A stretch of DNA of 64,000 bases. Source: Mesorhizobium sp. GTDB taxonomy: Bacteria; Pseudomonadota; Alphaproteobacteria; Rhizobiales; Rhizobiaceae. A program made the position numbers and the translations under genes. The stretch is from assembly GCF_004962245.1 (NCBI RefSeq), contig NZ_SUHQ01000006.1:1-64000 (forward strand), in the 5' to 3' direction. Below, piece after piece: positions 27,701 to 33,968 of this stretch (position 1 is the first letter of the stretch; every line of letters begins with the position of its first letter). Below the pieces are notes generated by a model. The model saw only the letters and a program-made list of their open reading frames with translations. It was not told the origin of the DNA and searched no databases.

Positions 27701-30700
27701 CGATCCAGACCGCCTTGCCGGCTTGCGTCAGCGCATCGATGCCGTTCTTCTCGACCTCGGCTGCAACATCCGGCGCCACCTTGATCGTTTGTCCGCCAAT
27801 GGTGATCTCGACCGGCTCGACGCCTTCGGGCAAAGTCCCTTTCGGAGGGGCCACGCTACCTGGCCCGAAATCGGTGAGTGCCTTGTCGTAGTCGGCTTGA
27901 AGCGTTTTGAGCTGCGCCGTCAGATCCTCCAGACCGTTGCCGAGTTGATCGGAAAAAACCGTATTGAGGTCTTTGCCGGCCTGGGCTTCGGCCATCCTCG
28001 CGCCCTGAAGCCCATCCGAGCCGCAGCCAAGAAGTTCCTGCCATTGCCGGTTGAGAGCCCTGTCGCGGTATTCCTCAGTCGTGTTCTTGTCGCTGAGGTT
28101 GACGGTGAGTTTCTGTTCGGTGGTGCCTTCCTCGAAATGATTGATAACCGAAATCTGGCCGTCTTCGTGGTATTTTATCTCCTGCCGTACGAACTTGCCG
28201 AGATAGTCACCACCATAGGTGCTGTGTTTCTTGTCCGGCTCGAACAGATGCTGGTTTTTCTTGTTGTATTCAACGAGAAGCTGGTTCTCGAGGCTTGTTG
28301 CCTGCGCGTTTATATCGGCGGCATTCGCATGCGCGCTATAGAACGTCTGATAGGCTTCGGCGAGTTCAACCTGGCTGTCAGCCGCCTCCTGCATAGCTTT
28401 GAGTTTCTTGAATTCTTCGGAATCCGGCGAAACCCCGAGAAACTCTGCCTGGCCGACCATATAGTCGACCGTGAATTTATCACCCTTGCTCATATGCAGA
28501 CCGATATCGGCGAAGAGTGATTTCACGCTGGCATGGTCGGCAAGCCCTTGGGCATATTCGGCATGGCGATCGACACGCGGACCGTCGGCTGGATAGGCGG
28601 CAGGTGCGTTGGGATCGCTCAGAGGCTTCAGCTGCGCATTCTTGGCGATCGCGTCGGCGAGACCGCTTTCGGCGCTCTCATATTCGATCCGCGCATTCGT
28701 CGCATTCTCCAGAAGTGTGTTCGCCTTGGTGAGCCGGGCATTGGCCTCGGCCAGAGTGCCTTTCGGCTTTTCCGGGACCCAGATCAGATCGTGCGGAGCG
28801 AGTGCCTTGTTGATGACGGTCCGGGCTCCCCCAACCGCGTCCTTATAGGCCGGGTCGAGCAGATAGACGTCGGTCTGCGCCTGCTTTTGAGTGGCCCGCG
28901 CTTGCGCCTCGGTGACCCGCGACAACGCCGTGTTTTCAGCGATGATCGCCTTGCCGACCTCCGGGTCAACCCAGCGATAGACACCGTCGACCTTTATCGG
29001 AATCCACTTGCCGCCCGATGGCGCGTTGCCCTGCGGCGGATTGCCGAACGGGTCGATGACCTTGTTGTTTTCATCGCGCGTCGGCGATGCGACCACGCCC
29101 AGCCCGTATTTGTCGATGAGCTGCTGCTTGTCGACACCCTTCTGCTTGGCGGCCGCCAAAAGGCCCGGCAACGCCTCGCCAGCGAACACACCCTCCACGA
29201 ATGTCTTGACGACCTGGCCTTCCCTGGCGCGCGCCGGATCGCTGCTATTGGGGTTGACCGACATCAGCGTCTCGGCCAGCGCCGCGTTGCGACTGCCGGC
29301 CTTGAGCTTCAGGTCCGTACCCAGCTTGTCGTCATGCAGCGTCATGTTGCCGTCGGGGTGCGTCGTCAGCGTATAGCCATTAAACGTGACCTTGACGGTC
29401 TCGCGGGTGCCATTGTTGAGCTTTTCCGTCGTCGTGGTGGTTGTGCGGCCCTCCTTGTCGACGACGATCTTGACCTCGGTATTCGCCTTCGGATCGACGA
29501 TAGTCGTCGTGCTCTCACCGGTCTTGATGTTCTTGACGCTATGGCGGGTACCGCCAAAGCCGTCCACGGAGTGACTGGTTTCCTTGCCGTCGACAACAGT
29601 CACGACGGTCTGCACGTCATGCTGATAGTCGTTCCGATATGTGACCTTGTCGCCGGTGTGCGGATCGACGGTCTCGACGGTCTGGATGTCTCCGTTGTCG
29701 CTTTTCGGGTCGGTCGACTTGACCTGCAGGCCGCTCGCCTCCAACTCGGCAACCACCTGCTCCCGGGTCAGCCCTTGTTCCGTGGCAATCTGTTCGAGGC
29801 TCTTGCCCGCGGCAAGCCCATCCTTGATTGCCTTCGTGCTGTCTCCGCCGGGGTCTTGCTTGGCGGCCAGCGTCGTTTTGCGACCATCGGGAGAGGTCAC
29901 CACGGTCACCGGCAATGCAGGGCCGGCCCCCGGCGCCGTCGTTTCGACCGTCGCGCCATTCGGCCGGGAAGTCCGTGTCGTGACGGTGCCGCTGCCGAGA
30001 TCGTCCTCGTATCGCGTGGTGATGGCGCCGGTGTCGGGGTTGTAGCTGTTTGTTTGCTTGCGGCCGAGTCCGTCGCGAAGCGGCGTGGTCGTCTCCGTGC
30101 CGCCCGGGCCGGTCACCTGCGCATGATAGTTGCCATGCTGAAGATCGTAGTACTCGGTGACGGTTTTGCCGCTGCCGTCGGTTATCCGCGTGGTCCGCAC
30201 ATCGCCATTGTCGCTGGTCGGGTCGGTTGTCGATACCGTCATGCCGCCAGCTTTCAGCGCGGCGAGCACGTCATCACGCGTCATCCCCCGGTCGGCAGCG
30301 ATGTTGTCGATGCTTTTGCCATCCGTGATGTCCTTGACGATGCCGTTGGCCGTGGTTTGCGGGTTCTGACCGGTGGCGCCGTCCAACGTCACCAGCTGCG
30401 TGCCGTTGGTGGCGTTAAAGGTGACCGGCGTCGTGAAAAGCGCCGGCGTCGTCGTACCATTGCCGAACAGACTGCCCGTGGTGCCGTTGACACGGGGCCC
30501 AGCGGGCGCGGCGGTCGTCGTGATCGGCGGGGTCTGCAGAGAACTCAGCTCGGAATTGACTTGCGAAAGCCTTTGACGGGCCTGCGCCGCCCAGTCTCGC
30601 TCACCCATCTTGTTGGCAAGCCTGATCTGCTCCTGCAGCTTGGCCGCCTCATTTTGAAGCCTCGATGTCCGATCGGCATTCGTTTTCGACGCGACTTTCT

Positions 30701-30749
30701 GGGGCGGATTTGGTGGATTTGAAGGCTTCAGGGTAATCGGGCGGACCAT
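21762..30749 (-). CDS. Giant 2995-aa repeat protein inside the T3SS cluster (octapeptide repeats, SH3b, LysM-like end)
   Basis: Visible parts in order: N-terminal coiled coil (about 20-75); two copies of a module (about 135-190 and 305-360) that both contain TDPxSDNGD; Thr-rich YD-like strands to about 460; a long charged helical region; a Gly/Ala hydrophobic stretch (about 1245-1295); a proline-rich linker (about 1430); a long mixed domain; about 40 octapeptide repeats of pattern [LF]-[TSK]-x-x-Q-[LIF]-x-x (about 2240-2567); hydrophobic stretches (about 2600-2800); an acidic Pro linker; an SH3b-like domain opening LNVRAGPG; and a LysM-like end. No signal peptide is seen. ATG 30749 has GGAG upstream. 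Its position between both T3SS operons suggests a secreted or machine-associated protein. Function unknown. Confidence 0.85.
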   Translation of the reverse strand: MVRPITLKPSNPPNPPQKVASKTNADRTSRLQNEAAKLQEQIRLANKMGERDWAAQARQRLSQVNSELSSLQTPPITTTAAPAGPRVNGTTGSLFGNGTTTPALFTTPVTFNATNGTQLVTLDGATGQNPQTTANGIVKDITDGKSIDNIAADRGMTRDDVLAALKAGGMTVSTTDPTSDNGDVRTTRITDGSGKTVTEYYDLQHGNYHAQVTGPGGTETTTPLRDGLGRKQTNSYNPDTGAITTRYEDDLGSGTVTTRTSRPNGATVETTAPGAGPALPVTVVTSPDGRKTTLAAKQDPGGDSTKAIKDGLAAGKSLEQIATEQGLTREQVVAELEASGLQVKSTDPKSDNGDIQTVETVDPHTGDKVTYRNDYQHDVQTVVTVVDGKETSHSVDGFGGTRHSVKNIKTGESTTTIVDPKANTEVKIVVDKEGRTTTTTTEKLNNGTRETVKVTFNGYTLTTHPDGNMTLHDDKLGTDLKLKAGSRNAALAETLMSVNPNSSDPARAREGQVVKTFVEGVFAGEALPGLLAAAKQKGVDKQQLIDKYGLGVVASPTRDENNKVIDPFGNPPQGNAPSGGKWIPIKVDGVYRWVDPEVGKAIIAENTALSRVTEAQARATQKQAQTDVYLLDPAYKDAVGGARTVINKALAPHDLIWVPEKPKGTLAEANARLTKANTLLENATNARIEYESAESGLADAIAKNAQLKPLSDPNAPAAYPADGPRVDRHAEYAQGLADHASVKSLFADIGLHMSKGDKFTVDYMVGQAEFLGVSPDSEEFKKLKAMQEAADSQVELAEAYQTFYSAHANAADINAQATSLENQLLVEYNKKNQHLFEPDKKHSTYGGDYLGKFVRQEIKYHEDGQISVINHFEEGTTEQKLTVNLSDKNTTEEYRDRALNRQWQELLGCGSDGLQGARMAEAQAGKDLNTVFSDQLGNGLEDLTAQLKTLQADYDKALTDFGPGSVAPPKGTLPEGVEPVEITIGGQTIKVAPDVAAEVEKNGIDALTQAGKAVWIDLDPGDSSQGRWVDPRLAVARIKLVDTRNQFDNTEDLRRQVDGFVSWHDLRTREPGLLYDRNNYSDKAYLDRHQQETLDGLFQPQFQSLLENGFDNQFRPLDADALDRDVTTALHLDTSTEQDRDILADVTDEIREIGGDNAQVRKVRLYYVSDGAPTEEVTLFAVKNGDGVRYVDRTGRAFDNLGDFQDNNIQFSEHGKLVAPKGLEMKAGDDGNVALEVVKARNVSVMDRVVDPVIGIGTGLATLASFTPLAPVAAPLAYGGAAYLGTRAVIRQVNHLNHGGEWDDTESVMNVASVVTTVLPTASSAFRTFGMARTTSMTWTQAFRGSIGATKANSTLAQQTQTYMQSTAALNKAAWGMDVGAMIVGAPLLVASGYDLAANGDQMTGLELANAITGLGTGIAGTGLGIRGLRHLRPGSGGQTPASPNAAVPPNAAIPHAPNQPPSPPLAGGPKGANPPAAPIVVNAAGPNVPVGRQGGQQPIVVPTALGGNSGLRLVWDPATKTFSGTPERNPGEYTYTSGKDPRTRSAYLDGLTPEQLLARYQRESGYYSAREMAERYGPDGLQLPAKSLKDGLPDFRVGVTFRVRLNTGQFAGIGSPTISAVGFGIGTKTDFGVIGWSILDSFSQKSMAPLKDALSTQGVVSFRAREYLNITGLQAGVWPVSNQTAFPVRAKDLAKVAQEALFTDKAGYDARVRDVRVAGKTPDEDGAATVIELGYTPSLKGEEVSLAPGEHDFFGVPAESNGGHVRLQGTLPFDRVMTEFKAGLRLPVLANHIDTVDQLPRAGFEKRPESPVKDTLKAGDVVSKQAFDQIEAALGSTTLHVRFTVKDPAKAADLVAALKMGDVDAIRALVAAGEIDPAKTVSFVENPITSGFRLSAVPGKTPSKDINLLTGETVRMGNPDAMLIDVIFNDNNRLPGVLGFNPDKMTTSASYKVKGKVQSWLPEGMQPNRPPQSRSMPTDGNIYQGLYGSYGTPATRYTASLSTPPLPSGPFAYSAEVRVQFKSSAPKAPSSIAKGKNAVLTFDGVDGKPVEITVPAWLAHALGETPAGAATVVPKGGKASLDKFLGDLEKQARPDQARAIAQFRKDFGDVIADGKFLRSDAADAVVTFLSLQVGRRGSGPIRIRDENGEWITATRLGSVPRNADSVYVPPAGGPPARGDEPNLTHKSHKLVRDPDTGEAFVLPWIRGASDEHVPGSLPKSASQHGPDPAASPKPAPDAKALKQMSGEDMATLAEAQLQGMAPALFGRLSVEQVGGFTPEQIGWLSAQQLAAMKPKQLRALTPVQLQAIKPELLNAIPAGRITQFSLKQVAALSPEQLAALTVAQTKKLTPAQLAGLSSEQFNAFTAEQFKALRPAQIAGLKPEQIGSLKKEHLEAFSPEQFAALTTKQLAALSGEQFALFKPELIGSLSTEQLSILTADQFNSLTKEQLGAIKPGRLGKVSTDQLAAFKPETIAALSPETIAALSPETIASLTPQQIAALTGSQLGALTVQQVGRLTSRQIAALTPDQLRSMSPGQLRKFAPDQLLGMTSEQLGALSLLQLTTFRATHKKQLTAEQAAELKQLIKTARKQELKQVLLTFGVMAGVSTAMWTTLPRGWALTIGGVAFSVRGTVFTLQSFFPNATGMNTRFGRTLNTIGGLTFSAAAPGALLPSMEGTNLGVNGTYSVGNLIYGTKTSLQVATQRPVLRNAAEHVAGPAYIAGSAVYMWQSIKTGDPVDITAGAMFTFGCAEFWVSALRTDFRNRKPVPITDQQVAAAAKSDARWAMADRVTLGVTFGIGMFLFSWSALRSEPWNNAAPASDPDEDIDPADTVAPPVDEVPGKPEPEPEKPAKPYPQLVVLADDGLNVRAGPGQQADVITVLEPGTLAQQTGGPSNANDGAWLPIEGYGVDEKLHDGWVAAEYVEPHPQGSRNAHGRTNPALEAQGYRWVDARPGQSIGLIARSRSADVAKTVALNMDHIRRPEAIFEGDRIYLPA
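23040..24025 (-). repeat. Octapeptide repeat region of the giant protein
   Basis: About 40 consecutive eight-residue units such as LSPEQLAA, LTPAQLAG, FTAEQFKA and LKPEQIGS. Position 1 is hydrophobic (L/F/I/M/V), position 5 nearly always Q or E, position 6 L/I/F. The regular spacing predicts an elongated right- or left-handed helical solenoid. DNA copies have mostly diverged, so the array is old, except for the stretch at 23278-23340. Confidence 0.9.
23278..23340. repeat. 24-bp perfect tandem repeat (2.6 copies)
   Basis: Units at 23278-23301 and 23302-23325 are identical and the next 15 bases (23326-23340) repeat the start again. Each unit encodes one octapeptide (SPETIAAL register) of the giant protein, so copy-number change would keep the reading frame. 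It marks recent expansion in an otherwise diverged array. Confidence 0.95.
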
Positions 30750-30834
30750 CGAACAATCTCCGGAAACACGTCAAATCCTGTTCCAGCAGTCAGACTGCCG
30801 TCACGCCCCCGCGCCCGACAAATCCGTCGGACGG

Positions 30835-31707
30835 CTATCGAGGCGGCATCCAAAAAACATCAAGCGCCTCAAGTTCGCGCTCGACGTCCTTGGCTTTCTG
30901 ATCGGTACTTGCGCCGAACTTGGCCGCAATCAGCGCGGCAAGTATTTCCGCCGCAGCCAGGGCCGGTGCCATGCTTCTGAAAAAGGATTGCGAACCGCTG
31001 GTCACCAGCACGCTTTCTTTGGCCATACGGGCGAGCGGCGAAACGCTGCTATCGGTAATGGCGACGACCGCCACGCCCTGCTTGGTGGCTTGCCGCGCCG
31101 TCTCGATGGTCATCCGGCAATAGGGCGCCACGCTCACGGCAAGCACCGCGTCGGCCGGACCGGCTCCGCGCAGGAGATCGATGCCAAGCCCTCCGGCCGC
31201 ATCGAGCAGCACCGCCCGCTTGCCGAGTTGCGACATCGTGTAAGAGAAATGGTGCGCAACAGAATGCTCCGAACGGAAGCCCAGACTGAAAAGGCTGCGG
31301 CAGCCGGCAAGAACCTCGGCCGCGGCGATCAGCTGCATGGCGGTGCCGTATTCGCCAAGGCTTGCGATTTGTGCTGCGAGCGTATCGGCAACAACGCCGG
31401 CTGTGGCATGGCCGCCATCGCCCTCCCCTCTGCGATCCAGGCCAGTTGATCCGCCAGCGGAAAAGCCCGGCGCGCGCATTGCCTTCGCATAAAGACTGCG
31501 CATGTCTTCGTAGCGGTCGAGGCCAAGCCACCGCGCCAGTCTCATCATCGTCGTGTGCGAAACGCCGGCCTGATGCGCCTGTTCGCGCATCGACATCAGC
31601 GCCACATCCTGCGGATGATCCAGCACAAACCGGGCAGCTATCTGCAGCTGCGGCGGCATTGCCTCAAATCGTTCCACCAATTGTTCCGTCAAAGGACCTT
31701 TTTCCAT
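30835..31707 (-). CDS. MurR/RpiR-family transcriptional regulator with SIS domain
   Basis: The 290-aa protein has an N-terminal helix-turn-helix of the RpiR type (LTEQLVERFEAMPPQLQIAARFVLDHPQDVALMSMREQAHQAGVSHTTMMRLARWLGL) and a SIS phosphosugar-binding domain (about 115-250; SLGFRSEHSVAHHFSYTMSQLG and VAVVAITDS). SIS regulators usually respond to sugar phosphates. ATG 31707 has GAGGG upstream; a longer frame adds implausible residues. It is divergent from the sctF/D operon, with box B in the 197-bp gap, and lies 85 bp upstream of the giant gene on the same strand, so the two may be cotranscribed. A role as T3SS regulator is inferred from position. Confidence 0.9.
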   Translation of the reverse strand: MEKGPLTEQLVERFEAMPPQLQIAARFVLDHPQDVALMSMREQAHQAGVSHTTMMRLARWLGLDRYEDMRSLYAKAMRAPGFSAGGSTGLDRRGEGDGGHATAGVVADTLAAQIASLGEYGTAMQLIAAAEVLAGCRSLFSLGFRSEHSVAHHFSYTMSQLGKRAVLLDAAGGLGIDLLRGAGPADAVLAVSVAPYCRMTIETARQATKQGVAVVAITDSSVSPLARMAKESVLVTSGSQSFFRSMAPALAAAEILAALIAAKFGASTDQKAKDVERELEALDVFWMPPR

Positions 31708-31786
31708 AACCCTCACCCGTTCACCCCTCGCCGATTTTACTCTTGGAACGCAATAAACGCAACATATGGAACTTCGAATCCAATTC

Positions 31787-31829
31787 CATTCCAAATGGAC
31801 TTCCATTTCGGATCGCGCTGACATAGATT
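31787..31829 (+). promoter_or_regulatory. Candidate T3SS promoter box, copy B (before the sctF/D operon)
   Basis: CATTCCAAATGGACTTCC at 31787-31804 is identical to copy A (19920-19937, minus strand). Nineteen nucleotides later comes TAGATT (31824-31829) as -10. The box ends 100 nt before the ATG at 31905, close to the 92 nt of copy A, and both point toward a T3SS structural operon. Within the box, CATT and AATG form a short dyad around CCA, and GGA/TCC a second one around CT. The flanking sequence TTCCATTCC...TTCCATTT adds further TTCCATT echoes here. Confidence 0.72.
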
Positions 31830-31904
31830 GTAGCCGTGAAGCACCTTGAGTGCCTCCGGCATCTTTTGGGTCTTCGAAGTTCAACCAGATGAAGGACGAG
31901 CGAG

Positions 31905-32081
31905 ATGGGAGACGTACCCGGTATCAACAACAACACTCAGCTGACACCGGAGCAGTTGCTCGAGAAGCAAAAGGCTCACGATATCAGAATGCTTGGCCTG
32001 AAGTTCGAATCGGCAATGCAGGAATCCAAGCAGGCAGCGATGAACCGCATGGCGGAAGGAATTGCCCGAGCGAGTTCGTAA
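31905..32081 (+). CDS. 58-aa small protein, candidate T3SS needle subunit (SctF)
   Basis: This short gene starts ATG at 31905 and stops TAA at 32079-32081. The product begins MGDVPGINNNTQLTPEQ and is helical and amphipathic afterwards (FESAMQESKQAAMNRMAEGIARA). Size, a flexible polar N-terminus with a Pro-Gly turn and two predicted helices suit a needle protein. It is the first gene behind promoter box B and directly upstream of sctD, and no other needle candidate is present in the cluster. Sequence alone does not prove the family; a small chaperone is the alternative. A GAAGGACGAGCGAG stretch provides the ribosome site. Confidence 0.5.
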   Translation: MGDVPGINNNTQLTPEQLLEKQKAHDIRMLGLKFESAMQESKQAAMNRMAEGIARASS

Positions 32082-32195
32082 TAGCGTTATTCATGTGCGC
32101 CGCCTGAACCTGGGCGGCGCACATGCTTTGTCCGGCATTGAGAAACGTTCGCACACCAGCCCCGTGTCAAATGGGTGGATGGAAGGGCAATCGGC

Positions 32196-33200
32196 ATGAC
32201 CGCAAAATCGACTCTCGGACGGTGGAACGCCGCATTGCCGCAGCTTTTTGCCGAACGCACCGACAGGCAGCCGGCAATGCAACCAGCCATCCTGGAGATC
32301 GTCGGCGGACTGCATAGCGGCGCCAAGGTGGAATTGGATAAACTCCTTTACACGATCGGCTCGAGCGTCGGGTCCGGCATAGTTCTGAGGGATTCGGGAA
32401 TCGCTGCCGAACATGCCCGCCTTCGCCGGAAGGCCGGCCTTGTCGAGGTCGAAGCTGTCGGAGGAGATGTCGTACTGGCAAACGGCGATGTCGTGCCCAT
32501 CGGACATGGGCGTCGCTGCAAATTGCCCTTTGAAGCATCGTTTGGGGAAGCGCGGCTGAAGCTCACCGGCCCCACCCAAGCCGAAGTTCCGTCACGGTTA
32601 TCGAGGCGGTCCTGGCTGGTCGTCGCGGGTTTGCTCGCGGTTGCATCCACCGCCGTCGTGGCGGCCAACAGTCTGTCCGTGGCCGGCCCCGAAATAGCCC
32701 GTTCGGATGCGGGTTTGACGAAAGTGGCGTTCGCCGACGGCATCCAGCAATATGCGCTCACCGACGCCTCGCATGCCGATAGCGGGCCGACGCCGCCGGC
32801 AACCGCCGACGCTGCCGGCAGGCAACTCGAGTTCCAGTTGGAACAGGCAGGCATCGATGGGCTCGCCATCGAACAGTCCGCCGGCCGCCTGACGGTTTCA
32901 GGCACCATTCCCGCGCCGCAGCTCCAGGCCTGGACCGACGTCCAGTCGTGGTTCGATCGGACCTATGGAGAGCATCTGCTGCTCGCCTCGGACGTCACCA
33001 CCGGCAATGCCGACACGCGTGCCCCGCGTCTGACCATGCAGGCGATCTGGTATGGCGAGCGGCCCTATATCATCACGTCAGAAGGCGCGCGCTACCATGA
33101 AGGCGCCTTTACCGATGACGGCTGGATCATCGAAAGCATCGGCGAAAAACAACTTCTGCTGACAAAAGGTGGCGCCAGGGTCGCGCTGAAATACCAGTGA
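32196..33200 (+). CDS. sctD: T3SS outer inner-membrane ring protein SctD
   Basis: The 334-aa protein has the SctD layout: a cytoplasmic FHA-like domain (about 25-115; LEIVGGLHSGAKVELDKLLYTIGSS and DSGIAAEHARL), one TM helix (about 139-160; SWLVVAGLLAVASTAVVAA) and a periplasmic part with BON-like modules (GRLTVSGTIPAPQLQAW). It should ring SctJ and contact the secretin side. ATG 32196 is preferred over a GTG at 32175 because an AAGGG motif precedes it. Its stop overlaps the next gene as GTGA. Confidence 0.9.
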   Translation: MTAKSTLGRWNAALPQLFAERTDRQPAMQPAILEIVGGLHSGAKVELDKLLYTIGSSVGSGIVLRDSGIAAEHARLRRKAGLVEVEAVGGDVVLANGDVVPIGHGRRCKLPFEASFGEARLKLTGPTQAEVPSRLSRRSWLVVAGLLAVASTAVVAANSLSVAGPEIARSDAGLTKVAFADGIQQYALTDASHADSGPTPPATADAAGRQLEFQLEQAGIDGLAIEQSAGRLTVSGTIPAPQLQAWTDVQSWFDRTYGEHLLLASDVTTGNADTRAPRLTMQAIWYGERPYIITSEGARYHEGAFTDDGWIIESIGEKQLLLTKGGARVALKYQ

Positions 33201-33637
33201 GCCGTCGCCTGGAAGGGCCCCGGCTCGATTCGGCCAGACTGGATACATCTGGGCGCGGTGCGCAGCATGCCGAAGGCCTTCGCAGCCAACCCATCAATCG
33301 GCGGCGGCTGAATGGCATCGGCAAAACCACCAGCCGGACCAATCAAGCGGGTGCAGCCAAACAGTCCGATAGACCAGAGGCAACTGATTCTCAGGCGTCT
33401 CAGGATGCCGCGGGCACATCCCTGGAAGATGCCCTCATCGATTTTGTCATGCCGCGTATTTCCGACCCGGTGATCCTGCGACGGTCGGTCTCGATCCTCC
33501 AACATTGCATTACCCACCTGGTGCCCAATCTCGATGGAGGCGAACAGCTCAAGGATTTGGCGCGAACCCTGATGCGGGACGAGATCGGCCGCCATCGGGA
33601 TCTGCTTGGCCAGTTGCAGGGAGGAAACGAGACCTGA
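33197..33637 (+). CDS. Unrecognised T3SS operon protein, 146 aa
   Basis: GTG at 33197 overlaps the sctD stop (GTGA), and the 3' end overlaps the next gene by 4 nt, so it is embedded in the operon. The first 70 residues are polar, Arg/Gln/Ser-rich and probably unfolded; the last 75 (LEDALIDFVMPRISDPVILRRSVSILQHC onward) are helical and look like a compact domain. There is no signal peptide. Position between sctD and a TPR chaperone-like gene suggests a needle co-chaperone, ruler or export regulator, but no family is recognised. Confidence 0.75.
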   Translation: MSRRLEGPRLDSARLDTSGRGAQHAEGLRSQPINRRRLNGIGKTTSRTNQAGAAKQSDRPEATDSQASQDAAGTSLEDALIDFVMPRISDPVILRRSVSILQHCITHLVPNLDGGEQLKDLARTLMRDEIGRHRDLLGQLQGGNET

Positions 33638-33966
33638 CCGACCCGCACGACACGGTCCAGCTCTTGCACGTCCTGGGCTATCTCTACGGGTGTCATGGGC
33701 AGGTGAAACGGGGGGCAGCCTATCTTCTCATCGCCGCCCAGCTCTCGCCCGGAAACCCCGGAGTGCTGCGCACGCTCGCTCACCTGCTGATACTCGACGG
33801 CGAGGCAGACAAGGCGCTCGCCACGATCGCTAGATTGGAGACTTTGGAAGGCATGGAACATCCCACGCTTGCTCTGCTGAAGAGCCGCGCGCTGCTGGCA
33901 GCGGGCCGCACGGCGGAGGCACGCGCCATGTTCCGGACATATCTTTCGCGGCGGGAGGGCAACTAG
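33634..33966 (+). CDS. Small TPR-type T3SS protein (needle chaperone-like), probable CTG start
   Basis: The 110-aa helical protein carries two to three TPR-like units: LLHVLGYLYGCHGQVKRGAAYLLIAAQLSP, VLRTLAHLLILDGEADKALATIARLE and LALLKSRALLAAGRTAEARAMF. YscG/PscG-type needle chaperones and rhizobial Y4yS-like proteins look like this. The coding sense of the upstream part of the frame is poor; the best start is CTG at 33634, overlapping the previous stop (CTGA) with GGGAGG about 9 nt upstream, since no ATG or GTG exists before the first repeat. SctV follows after 2 nt. Confidence 0.72.
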   Translation: MTDPHDTVQLLHVLGYLYGCHGQVKRGAAYLLIAAQLSPGNPGVLRTLAHLLILDGEADKALATIARLETLEGMEHPTLALLKSRALLAAGRTAEARAMFRTYLSRREGN

Positions 33967-33968
33967 CC

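Noticed and set aside
26655..28520. 621-aa plus-strand open frame opposite the giant gene
   Set aside because: Same reason: no family, no ribosome site, mirrors the coding strand codon pattern.
28533..30722. 729-aa open frame on the plus strand opposite the giant gene
   Set aside because: High-GC antisense frame; composition (Arg, Val, Gly) and lack of motifs show it is a shadow, while the minus strand encodes recognisable repeats and modules.
33505..33633. Longer N-terminus for the TPR-type protein
   Set aside because: Residues in this stretch are the out-of-frame shadow of the 146-aa gene; coupling at the CTGA overlap is more convincing.
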